Assembly (NCBI GenBank): GCA_049487715.1
Contig: CP150552.1
Coordinates: forward strand, 62,001 to 126,000
From: Pycnococcus provasolii
Lineage: Eukaryota > Chlorophyta > Pseudoscourfieldiophyceae > Pseudoscourfieldiales
Direction: 5' to 3'
Length of the DNA: 64,000 nt
Positions 54,391-62,963 of this stretch are shown here, one piece after another. Within the stretch, counting starts at the first letter, position 1, and the number at the start of each line of letters is the position of its first letter. The position numbers and the translations under genes are program-made. The notes under the pieces were generated by a model that did not search any database, had not been told where the DNA came from, and was given only the letters and a program-made list of their open reading frames with translations.

Positions 54391-55911
54391 ATGCCGCCTC
54401 TCCGTCACGCAGGCGGCGCGTCGTCGTCCTCCTTGCCTGCGTGGCGTCCTCGCGTCGGCTCCTTGCGACGCCTCGTGCTGCTATTCCTCGCCATCTCAGC
54501 CTTGCGCGGCACCGTCTTGCACATATTCACGGGCACGTCTTCGGCGGCGAGCTCAGACGGGGTGAGGATGGGTCTGCAAGAGCCTCAGCCGACGGCTGTC
54601 GAGGCGGCGCGCGAAGACAGCAATCTGCCGCCGAAATCGCGTGACGACGTGATTAGCGACGATGCAGAGGACGATCAGGCGAAAGTCGACGACGTTGACG
54701 ATGACGCGCGCGAAGTGGTGAGGACGACAACGCAGCCGGCACGACAACGCGAGCTGTTGCTGCCCTTCCTGGAGACGGCGCGCGATGTGCTGGCTGCCGC
54801 GCCGCAGCGTCGCCGGCCCGTGTTTATTCAGTGCCTGCCGCCCGAGGAGGCGGAGCGGCGCGGCATTGCCATGGTACGATCAGCGCGGCCGCGCAACGTC
54901 AGTCTGTCTACCGCAAACGCGCTCGAGCTTTGCTGGCGCCCGCGCGGTGGAGACGCGCCGCTTCCAGACGACCAGCTTCCGCCCACCGCGCAGTTGCCGA
55001 CGCGACTCGAAAAGAAGGACTTGCACAGCCTCTTCGTCACGCGCAGCAACCTACGCCGCCTCGCCCGTGACGGTCACGAAGGCTGGGACACCGAAGACCC
55101 GCAACTTGCCGACGCTCTTCCCGCCGACGGTGAGGAGGCGATCGCGCCGCTTCAGCGGCGCTCGTGCGGTGTCGTTGGCAGCGGCGGCGATCTCGCCGGT
55201 GCTGGGTTGGGTAAGGATATTGACCATGCCGGCGACGTGCTCCGCGTCAATCAAGCGCCGACTCTCGGGTATGAGCGCAACGTCGGCTCGACGACGGCGT
55301 TCAGGCTCATCAACAATCTGTGGACAAAAAAGTATGCCGCGCTTCACGAGAAATGCCGCGGCGAGGCACCTAAGCTTCGGCATCCTGAATGCGCGCCGCC
55401 GCCAAAGCCCGGCTCACCGCCGCCGAAGGGTGGAGCCGATGCCGCGCTGCCTCTCGAGCGGGATGTCACCCTGCTCGTCACACGTGCGGATGGCGACGAC
55501 TTTCAGCGACTCGCGGCGTACCTGCGCGATCACCGGCCTGACGTCACCCTGCGCTTGCTGAGCTCTCGTGCCGTTTCCGCAACGCGGAATACGTGGGTCG
55601 TTCCGTGGAAGCACCTTCTGAACGAGACGGGAGCGCCTGAGGCTCTCGCGGCGGTGATTGAAGGCCGCGAGGCGCCGAGCAGCGGTCTCGTGGGCGTGTT
55701 TCTCCTTCTTCAGTTGTGCGCGAGCTTAACCGTCTTCGGGTTCGCCGGTCTCAACGACTCGAATCGATACCACTACTTCAAGACACCGCGCAACTACATG
55801 AACCGCGCGCACTCGTTCAGCGGCGAGCGCGCGCTCGTTCGCGCGCTGAGCCGCGACGGCGCGCTCGTCTTCGTTCACGGCAACGACCAGGCGGTGAAGA
55901 GCTGGGTGTAA
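54391..55911 (+). CDS. GT29 sialyltransferase-like Golgi protein
   Basis: A 506-residue protein starting MPPLRHAGGASSSSLPAW. Residues about 25-45 (LRRLVLLFLAISALRGTVLH) are a type II signal anchor. The lumenal part carries the four sialylmotifs: L motif near 258-305 (CGVVGSGGDLAGAGLGKDID, DVLRVNQAPTLGYERNVGS), S motif near 428-450 (SGLVGVFLLLQLCASLTVFG), motif III YHYF and VS motif HSFSGERALVRAL. These match GT29 family enzymes that transfer sialic acid or Kdo-like sugars from CMP donors in the Golgi. Plants and algae have such proteins although sialic acid itself is doubtful there, so the donor may be Kdo. A Pro/Gly linker separates the L motif from the rest. Confidence 0.88.
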   Translation: MPPLRHAGGASSSSLPAWRPRVGSLRRLVLLFLAISALRGTVLHIFTGTSSAASSDGVRMGLQEPQPTAVEAAREDSNLPPKSRDDVISDDAEDDQAKVDDVDDDAREVVRTTTQPARQRELLLPFLETARDVLAAAPQRRRPVFIQCLPPEEAERRGIAMVRSARPRNVSLSTANALELCWRPRGGDAPLPDDQLPPTAQLPTRLEKKDLHSLFVTRSNLRRLARDGHEGWDTEDPQLADALPADGEEAIAPLQRRSCGVVGSGGDLAGAGLGKDIDHAGDVLRVNQAPTLGYERNVGSTTAFRLINNLWTKKYAALHEKCRGEAPKLRHPECAPPPKPGSPPPKGGADAALPLERDVTLLVTRADGDDFQRLAAYLRDHRPDVTLRLLSSRAVSATRNTWVVPWKHLLNETGAPEALAAVIEGREAPSSGLVGVFLLLQLCASLTVFGFAGLNDSNRYHYFKTPRNYMNRAHSFSGERALVRALSRDGALVFVHGNDQAVKSWV

Positions 55912-55942
55912 AGAGCTGTAGTACTACTGTATATGATAAGAC

Positions 55943-55947
55943 TGTAA
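55943..55947 (+). terminator. Putative TGTAA polyadenylation signal
   Basis: 32 nt beyond the GT29-like stop. Confidence 0.5.
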
Positions 55948-56085
55948 CAAATGTATGAAGTTTGAAACTTGTCGCAAAACCCGGTTCCGCCCGCCATTGA
56001 TTTTGGAACCGGTGGAGCGATTTTCGGGGTTTAACCAAAAACGCTTCGTTCCCCCCTGTCACAAGTTGTCTCCTTGAATCCCTTC

Positions 56086-56646
56086 ATGGCGGACTCGGCG
56101 TCGGCGTCGGCGGCGGCGGCGGCTAAGCTCGGTCTCTCGGCGTACCTGTCCGATGACGATGACGAGGACGACGAGGCCAAGGAAGAAAAAAACAAAAGGA
56201 CAAGGAATGACGAGGACGACGAGGACAAGGAGGGGGAGCCTGAACAACAGGAAAAGGAGGAGGTGAGGCAGGAGAAGAAGCTTGACAGCGATGACAGCCA
56301 ACCACCAGTAGACTACTCGGCGTACCTGCCTCCGCTACCAACAACGCCGTGCAATCCAGACCTCCAAGAACGCGTGCGGAGATTCCTTGCGATCCAGAGC
56401 GAACGGGGCGTGAGCGTCAACGAGCAGATTCAGGGAAACGCCGGCTTTCGCAATCCGGCGTTTTTGGAGAAGATGGTCGAGCACTTCGCACTGGATTCGT
56501 TCGGTACGCTCCTTCCCGCTCACGTGTGGGACCCTCATAACCTTCCAAGCGAAGATTTTGTAGACGCAATCGAGCAAGCTTTGGCGGAACGCAGAGAGCG
56601 AAGAGAGCGCGAGAGACGCGAGCTCTCTACAAAGCTTCTTGGATGA
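56086..56646 (+). CDS. SAP30-binding protein (HCNGP family)
   Basis: A 186-residue protein starting MADSASASAAAA (ATG at 56086; the in-frame TTG upstream is not a start). The first half is Asp/Glu/Lys-rich and disordered. Residues about 87-186 are the HCNGP/SAP30BP domain: CNPDLQERVRRFLAIQSERG, FRNPAFLEKMVEHFALDSFG, THVWDPHNLPSEDFVDAIEQ-like segment, then an Arg/Glu-rich C-terminal helix. The family links spliceosome components and histone deacetylase complexes in animals; in plants it acts in transcription and splicing. The match to the conserved 'FRNP...EKL..FC.IDE.GTN.P...FDPHGW' core is clear. TGTAA at 56653-56657 follows the stop. The stop is 33 bp from the convergent SET-domain gene. 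Confidence 0.88.
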   Translation: MADSASASAAAAAKLGLSAYLSDDDDEDDEAKEEKNKRTRNDEDDEDKEGEPEQQEKEEVRQEKKLDSDDSQPPVDYSAYLPPLPTTPCNPDLQERVRRFLAIQSERGVSVNEQIQGNAGFRNPAFLEKMVEHFALDSFGTLLPAHVWDPHNLPSEDFVDAIEQALAERRERRERERRELSTKLLG

Positions 56647-56652
56647 ATATTC

Positions 56653-56657
56653 TGTAA
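56653..56657 (+). terminator. Putative TGTAA polyadenylation signal
   Basis: 7 nt beyond the SAP30BP stop in AT-rich sequence. Confidence 0.45.
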
Positions 56658-56679
56658 CTATTGTGTACATTCATTCCTT

Positions 56680-58395
56680 TTACAAGACGCTAATCTCTTG
56701 AATGCGCTCGTCCACAGCTTCACGGGCAGCATAGAGCCACTCACGCTCATATGAGATCAGGTGATGTGCAAGTCCGAGAGGTGAAGAATCACATCCGGAT
56801 TTCAATCCCAGGTTCGCGAGCCGCTGGTATTGCGTGCTCAGCACACGACGATACCGATTGAGAACATCGTAATTCTTCGTTAGCGATGCGGTGTCTCGCA
56901 CTGCGCACCATCGCTCTGCTGCTAATCTCGGCGGCGCATCTCGAACCACAATGTCGTTGGCCACATGAAGGGCACGAAGCATCCGCGTGTCAAAAGCGAA
57001 ATCAGATGATCGGCTAAGTCCGAAGTGGAAGACGTCATCGCCATCCTCGTCTTCGCCGCAGTAGGCACCATCCTCTGAGTCTGAGTCATCACTGGCATCG
57101 ACCCGTAGTGGCACGAGTGTCGGACACTCCTTTGAGTCGGAGTCGGAGTCATTGTCGGTGTCGTTCTCTGAGTCGGAGTCTTTCTCCTCGTTGTCGATGT
57201 CGTTCTCATCCATTAGGCCTAGTAGCACGGCAACACCGCGCGTATCCGTCGACGATTCAACCGCAAGCACGACCACGTCGGCAGCCGTCGCCGCGTCGTC
57301 GCCGTCATCGAATGCTGCTTGCCAGCGTAGCGGGAGGATGTCATGCCGCGTTCCAACACTCACTCGTTCCAAAAGGTGATTGGCAGCCTTCCGTTCGCAG
57401 GGAAGCCAGCGATCGTGGATCTCCCGTGGGATGCTTGCAAACCTTACGTCGTCTCGAGACGTTTCGACGAAGCCGTACTTGTACAGCAGCGTCGCGAATG
57501 TTTGTTCCCCGTATGTGTTGTACAGCTCGCTGTTTCTGTCGGCACACCTCACTGTTCGAATGCCCAGGTAATCGGACGGAGCGGATGGAAGCGACGGTGC
57601 GGACGCGTCACTTGACCGACGCGGTCGCTTTGACGAACGATCTTCGTCGTCGTTGTCTTCGTCGTTGTCTTCGTCGCTCTCGTCATCCCCCTCGACATGT
57701 ATGTGCTCGGCATCAGTTGCATGATTAAAAGCATCGGCGAGCGGTACAAGCGAAAGACCGTGTTTGGAAGAGTCTGCAGGAAAGCTTCGACTTGCGACGA
57801 AGCTTGCCGCCGCCACAAAAGCTTTCAAGGAGAGCGCTTCGCGGACAGCCTTTGGCCTCATTTTGCCTTCCGCGCACAGCATTCGCTGCATTTCGTCGAG
57901 CACGCCCGCGAGCTTTAGGCTTTCGTAATCGTCCTGCATCCCACGGAAGTCTGCACGAAAGCGAGATCCCAGCATCGCCGTCGCTTCAATCGCCCTTGTC
58001 GCAGCACGATAACCCGCGGTCGTCGCATCGAACTTCCAACACATGGGTAGAGATGCGCCACTCGCTTTGTCTTTCGGCATAAAGTAGTCAAAATAATCAC
58101 GCCACCGGCTCGTTGCACTCGCTCGCTCGAATAGGACCGCTGCTGTGAGTGCAAGTCCGTGCGATATTTCGTGCTCACGCAGAAGCTCTCCGACACGTGA
58201 GTTGATTGGCGAGAGGATGCACTGTTTAGGTATCCAGCCGACAGTCTCGTCCGCTTCGAGGCGACGCGTTGCGTACACGGCAACTTGTCCGTCGGGAGAC
58301 GGCGCGAAGCGCAGGTTGGACGTGCGCACGCCGTTCGCTGTGAGCCACGACGCGAGCTTGCGCGCACGCGCGTCGGCGGACGTGGCGCTTGGCAT
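56680..58395 (-). CDS. SET-domain protein-lysine methyltransferase (SETD3/SETD6/LSMT type)
   Basis: A 571-residue protein. The SET domain (about residues 25-345) has the RFAPSPDGQVAVYATRRLEA start, a long helical iSET insertion and the catalytic end LVPLADAFNHATDAEHIHVE, then NTYGEQTFATLLYKYGFVET. This order (SET interrupted by iSET, followed by a Rubisco-LSMT substrate-binding domain) is that of SETD3/SETD6/plant Rubisco LSMT enzymes that methylate non-histone proteins. An Asp/Glu-rich insert sits between the two SET parts and another near residues 430-460. There is no transit peptide, so a cytosolic or nuclear substrate such as ribosomal protein or actin is likely. Confidence 0.85.
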   Translation of the reverse strand: MPSATSADARARKLASWLTANGVRTSNLRFAPSPDGQVAVYATRRLEADETVGWIPKQCILSPINSRVGELLREHEISHGLALTAAVLFERASATSRWRDYFDYFMPKDKASGASLPMCWKFDATTAGYRAATRAIEATAMLGSRFRADFRGMQDDYESLKLAGVLDEMQRMLCAEGKMRPKAVREALSLKAFVAAASFVASRSFPADSSKHGLSLVPLADAFNHATDAEHIHVEGDDESDEDNDEDNDDEDRSSKRPRRSSDASAPSLPSAPSDYLGIRTVRCADRNSELYNTYGEQTFATLLYKYGFVETSRDDVRFASIPREIHDRWLPCERKAANHLLERVSVGTRHDILPLRWQAAFDDGDDAATAADVVVLAVESSTDTRGVAVLLGLMDENDIDNEEKDSDSENDTDNDSDSDSKECPTLVPLRVDASDDSDSEDGAYCGEDEDGDDVFHFGLSRSSDFAFDTRMLRALHVANDIVVRDAPPRLAAERWCAVRDTASLTKNYDVLNRYRRVLSTQYQRLANLGLKSGCDSSPLGLAHHLISYEREWLYAAREAVDERIQEISVL

Positions 58396-58534
58396 CGCGC
58401 GACTTCGACGGCGGCGGCGGAGATGTTGTTTTGAACTTTTCGGTCGGGGTTTGTTTCGGGCCTTGCAGGAGGGGGGCAGGAGGGAAACATGTGTGAAATA
58501 AATGTCACATACATCAACTGGTCGTATTTACTTT

Positions 58535-58539
58535 TTACA
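58535..58539 (-). terminator. Putative TGTAA polyadenylation signal of the PhyH-type gene
   Basis: TGTAA on the minus strand 9 nt beyond the PhyH-type stop. Confidence 0.45.
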
Positions 58540-58547
58540 CTGTGTTG

Positions 58548-58572
58548 TTACTGAACATCTTCTTCTTCTTCT

Positions 58573-58615
<43 letters not shown>

Positions 58616-60173
58616 CACCATCCTCATCATCCTCATCATCCTCATCGCCGCTAAAGTCATCCATGGCGACCATGTCGCCTTGCAGCGCCACGTCAAGCAT
58701 CGCCTCCTCGGCGTCGCTGTCGTTGCCGTCGCCCTCCACCTTCACAGCCTCCGCGAACGCCTTTCTCACAATCTTCTGGTAATCAGGCGCGAAATATGAC
58801 TCGCTGTTTTTGTAAGCCTGAAAGAGAGCATGGTACCATGAGCCAGCTGTCAAGCCTAAAGGCACGCCGAATCGCTGCCAATACACGAGGCTCTGCGCGC
58901 ACGCCAGAGCGATACGCAAGGTGGGAGAAGGCATGCTAGTAGACTCCTCCTCACATCCGTCGACGAGATACGGCGCTTCGAACGACGGATTGGCAGAGGT
59001 CCACGAGAGACTGACGCGTGGGCCACTCTCGCCCTGTAAGTCGCTTCGCATTGCCCAGTGAATCAAACGGTGGCTGAACACGACGGCTTCACCCTGCCTT
59101 AGGGGCAACGCTCGAATGTTCTGCACGCTTTCCTTCGTGTCAAGACAAGCCCAAAGTGCCGCGGCACCGTCGCCATCTGACTTGCTCGTCGTCGCCTCTG
59201 CCACGGCGCCAGGCTTATAACCCGGATCAAAGCGCGCTGGTATCACGGCAAGGCACCCGTCGCTCGCTCCGCATTCGCTAAGCGCTAGCCAAGTCGTGTG
59301 CATCTTGCCCAAGCCGCCCGTCTCGAAGCTTGCTTCCACGTCAGCCGGGTCTCGGTCGGAGTGAGGCGCAAAGCCAGCTCCTCCTCGCGGGATGCACCAG
59401 CACAACACGTCGCCGACGCGTCGGTGCGTTGCAGGCACGTTTGGTTTCATGGTTCGGTCGTGGTGCAGCTGCATGAGCTGCCAAGCCGCGTCGTAGCACG
59501 TCGTGAATGTCGGAGGCAGCCCCATGGCGTGCAGCTGCTTTGCGCCGGCATGCAGCTTTGCCACGAGCTCACTCTCATCACTTTTGTCACAGCGCGACAC
59601 GCACGCGAAGCCATCTTCCACGAGGCGCCGGGTGATGGAGTTTTGAGAGCCTCCCGCCGTTGGAACATTTTTGTGGTTGTTAGGAGAAGACGAGGAAAGA
59701 GTCAGCACTCCATCGAGGGCGACTTGCCAGAACTTTGGTTCACCCACACAATGCACAAGCGCCTGTGGAAGTATTTTACTCCCCATTTCAGTATGAATTT
59801 TTTCCAGTGTTTTCACTGCTTCCAGTTCAGTTTGGGTCATCTCACATTCTGCTTGAAACAACTTCGCCCGTGCTAGAGACTCCTGTGACTGTCTCATCCT
59901 CTCCTGTAAGGAGAGGAGAGGAGAGGAACCCTCCTGTAAACCGGCGTCTGTTGGTGGTTGGTGGTTAAGCTGGCCAGACTTCTTCCGGATTTCATTCACA
60001 CGCGTCTGTACCTGCTCTTGCAGCCGCTGAACAATCTTCTGGCGCATGTGACTATACTCTGTCTTTTGTTGTTGCCATTTCGTAAATTCGCTCAAGGGCC
60101 CTGAAGTCTCGCCGCCGCCTGCCTCAGCGCCGCGTGCGCGCTTCGTCCCGCGACATTCTCCGTCGTTCGGCAT
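58548..60173 (-). CDS. Phytanoyl-CoA dioxygenase-like (PhyH) protein
   Basis: A 541-residue protein. Residues about 30-150 are Gln/Glu-rich with heptads (QKIVQRLQEQVQTRVNEIRK), a probable coiled coil. Residues about 180-480 are a PhyH-type 2OG-Fe(II) dioxygenase: iron ligands APHSDRD (H and D, near 270) and SHRLIHWA (distal H, near 370), with the 2OG-binding Arg in GPRVSLSW. Family members hydroxylate lipids, peptides or small molecules. The C-terminus is a run of Asp/Glu from GAC/GAG microsatellite DNA (58558-58640), which may be a charge tail or repeat expansion. No peroxisomal signal is visible, so lipid alpha-oxidation is not implied. Confidence 0.82.
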
Positions 60174-60288
60174 GGCGGCGCTAAAAAATGGCGGTGTTTA
60201 GAAACAGGTGTTAGAAACCCCGACTCTCCCGGGTTCGCGTTTCCTCTCCCCCGACCAAGACTCGCGGCTGGAAACGTGGTAAAACATT

Positions 60289-60293
60289 TACAA
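60289..60293 (-). terminator. Putative TGTAA polyadenylation signal of the ferroportin gene
   Basis: TGTAA on the minus strand 13 nt beyond the ferroportin stop. Confidence 0.5.
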
Positions 60294-60305
60294 CTTAACA
60301 TAACA

Positions 60306-61919
60306 TTACAGGTCGACGCCTATTGGCGGCAGTTCGGCGCTTGGTTCGCCGCGCTTGCGAAGCCAACCCCACGTGTGCAGCGCGGCGGCCAACGTGACGA
60401 CCAGATAACTGGCGAAGGCGAGAAGCGGGAAGTCGCGCGGCGCGTCAAGCACCATTCCCAGCACGTAGATGCCAGCGCCGAAGAGCGCCTGCAGCGCCAC
60501 CTGCACGCCGCTGACGGTGCCAACAGCTTCGGCGGGCACCACGTCGTTCTGCAGAAGTTGCGTCACGCTCAGGTCAAAGCCCCACAGGCCGACTCGGCTG
60601 ACAACCACGGACACCATCAGGATGTAGATGGCGGCATTGGCAGAAGTCGCATTTCCCATCGGCGCGGCGACGAGCAGCGCGATGACGGCCGGCAGGATGC
60701 AAACATTTTGCAGCCAGATGAAGAGCGTTCCGGAAGCCTCGGGACTTTCCACGCGCTTCATCAGCGCGGGTGCGAGAAACGTGGCGGCGATGCCAAAGAG
60801 AGCGCTGCCGCTTTGTGCAACGCCCGTGGCGGTGGCGGAAAGGCCAGCCCAGTACACGTACGCAGTCATTAGGCTGCCGAACGATAGCACGGTGAAGTAC
60901 ATCAGCGCGAGTGCAAGCGTCGAGGGAAATATACTTTGTCTGGCGTACAGAAGAAAGTATCCCCAGCTGGCGCTTAAGGTGGTGGTGGTGGAGGAGGAGG
61001 AGGAGGATGCCTCTTCTCTGCTCGTGAAGAGGTGCGAGGAAGCACGGTACACCGCTCTCAGGCAGACTACCTCCGCCGGCCACGCGGCGATGTTGAAGAG
61101 CGCACATGCGACGGTGGCGGCACGTTCGCCAAAAGAGGACATGATAATGCCGGCAAGCAGGGGTGCCACGATCTTGCAGGTTAGGTCGATGCGTCGCATC
61201 GTCGCATTTGTCGTCGTCAGCACCTCGTCATCGTGCGCACTGCACAAGGCGATGACCCACCTCTTCTCCACGGCGATTGTGCTGGCAACACTTCCAAGCC
61301 TAGCAGTGGTAGCCGTGGCGATGACGAGTAGCGCCACGGGTATGTGAAAACTGCTTTCTCCCGAAATCGAGAGAGCGACATAGGCACAGGAGGCGGACGC
61401 GGCGATGGACAAGTTCTGCACGGCGTACGCCACCGTGGGTGCGTGCAGTGGTTGCTGCCTGTCGACCCAGTCTCCGATGGACGGTCCGACGGCGAACTGC
61501 GCGAGCGACTCGCTCAGTGATAGCGCCGCGGTCCACCTTAACGAGGTTCCTCCTGTGATGGTCAGTAAGAGCAGACCTCCCAGGAAGTCCCACATGCGCT
61601 CACCCCACGCCGCGCACGCGTGGCTGATGTACAGGTACGTAAGGAACTGCTTGTGCTTAGCGGTTGTCGACGAAGGTGATGTCTTTTGTTGTTGTGACGG
61701 CGCGAGGAGCGCGACGTTCTCTTCTTCGTCACCATCGTCGTGGCGTGTCGGCGTTGCCTCGTCGTCGTCTTCGACAAGACGGCTGACGAACGGTTCGTGC
61801 GGCATGATTGAGGGTAGGCTGAATGAGGCGGAACGGTTCAAGGTAGTTTCGGTAGGTGCGGAGGCCATGTCTGGTATTGTCGTGGCGCCGTTTCCGCCGC
61901 CATCGTCGTCGTCGTCCAT
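60306..61919 (-). CDS. Ferroportin-like iron exporter (SLC40/IREG)
   Basis: A 537-residue protein starting MDDDDDGGGNGATTIPD (ATG at 61919; the upstream in-frame TTG is not used). It has about 11 hydrophobic segments. Diagnostic matches to ferroportin include YISHACAAWGERMWDF, SLSESLAQFAVGPSIGDWVD, NATMRRIDLTCKIVAPLLAG and VGLWGFDLSVTQLLQNDVV. The family exports Fe2+ (and Co2+/Ni2+ in plant IREG proteins) from the cytosol, at the plasma membrane, vacuole or plastid. The acidic N-terminus lacks a transit peptide. Length is normal (540-580). It is the last gene of the window. Confidence 0.92.
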   Translation of the reverse strand: MDDDDDGGGNGATTIPDMASAPTETTLNRSASFSLPSIMPHEPFVSRLVEDDDEATPTRHDDGDEEENVALLAPSQQQKTSPSSTTAKHKQFLTYLYISHACAAWGERMWDFLGGLLLLTITGGTSLRWTAALSLSESLAQFAVGPSIGDWVDRQQPLHAPTVAYAVQNLSIAASASCAYVALSISGESSFHIPVALLVIATATTARLGSVASTIAVEKRWVIALCSAHDDEVLTTTNATMRRIDLTCKIVAPLLAGIIMSSFGERAATVACALFNIAAWPAEVVCLRAVYRASSHLFTSREEASSSSSSTTTTLSASWGYFLLYARQSIFPSTLALALMYFTVLSFGSLMTAYVYWAGLSATATGVAQSGSALFGIAATFLAPALMKRVESPEASGTLFIWLQNVCILPAVIALLVAAPMGNATSANAAIYILMVSVVVSRVGLWGFDLSVTQLLQNDVVPAEAVGTVSGVQVALQALFGAGIYVLGMVLDAPRDFPLLAFASYLVVTLAAALHTWGWLRKRGEPSAELPPIGVDL

Positions 61920-62137
61920 CTTTCGTATCAAAGAAACGCCCAGGAGCGGCGCAGAAATGGAACAACGCCCCCGACGATACGGCGAACGACGGCGGTCCAG
62001 GTGGGATATGGGCAAGTGATGGGTAAGTGATTGAGTGTTTTTTTGGGGGTTAAGGGGAAAAGTTTACATTGCCGTGCTCGTTCGAGGTTCGGGGTTCCGG
62101 TCGGGGAGGCACGCATCTGGCCTATTATTCATTTATT

Positions 62138-62963
62138 AGAGTGTACGTGCAAAGAGGAATTCCTCTTCCAGGGACGCTTGCAAGAGTTCCTCGAGGAGCT
62201 CGAAGAGGTCCGGACCTCTTTTTTTGGACCTCTTCCGGGCGAAAATCGGCCGGAAGAGTTCCTCCCAGGACCTCTTGCAAGAGGTCCTGGGACTCTTCCC
62301 CTACCACTCATGCATTCTGCACCTACGACGTATCCCAGGTCGTTGTCCTGTTTGTCTCGACCAGGGAGGAGGTACGACTTCTTAGACTGACATGCCGATA
62401 CCATGGCGTTGTCGCCGGCGGTCCCGGCACCCGTTGTAGCGCAGTCTGCGTCGTATGGCTGGCTCACTGGCTACGCGGCTGGCTTATGCCTTGCTGGTTA
62501 GACTCATGTAAGCTCCATGTAACAACACATTCGAACATGAAACCAACACGGAGGGGGGATGCGACCTTAAGGGAGAGTGGGTTGACCTTAAGGTTATAAG
62601 ACAAGATGTTGTTCATGATGTTACAAGATCAATTTACATGAGGTCAACCAGTCCCCCACCTGTCAGCCTGTGAGCCTGGCTGCCAGCCATACACCTCAGA
62701 CTGCCCCACTACGCGCGCCAACACCGCCGGCGACGACGCCATGGCGCCGGGATGTTGTCCCCAACCAACCTGACCGATTTTATAACGGAGGGATACAACG
62801 GCAAGAAAGAGGTCCTACAAAGAGGAATTCCTCTTTGCACAAACAGAAAAAAAAGCACTTTCCCGAGCTCGGGGACCTCTTCCAGAAAGCGGTCCGGCCA
62901 GTTTCAGGGACGCTTGCAAGAGGTCCTCGAGGAAGAGGTCCGACCTCTTTGCACGTACACTCT
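62138..62963. mobile_element. Foldback/MITE-like element with 20-bp terminal inverted repeats
   Basis: AGAGTGTACGTGCAAAGAGG at 62138-62157 recurs as an exact reverse complement at 62944-62963. Inside, near-palindromic words recur on both sides: GAGGAATTCCTCTT (62154 and 62822), GGGACGCTTGCAAGAG (62172 and 62909) and TCCTCGAGGA words. No coding capacity. This is the structure of a small foldback or MITE-type transposable element. No target-site duplication was clear. Confidence 0.6.

Noticed and set aside
62138-62963. CRISPR-like array from the GAGGAATTCCTC repeats
   Set aside because: Copies are mirrored, not regularly spaced, and the DNA is eukaryotic.
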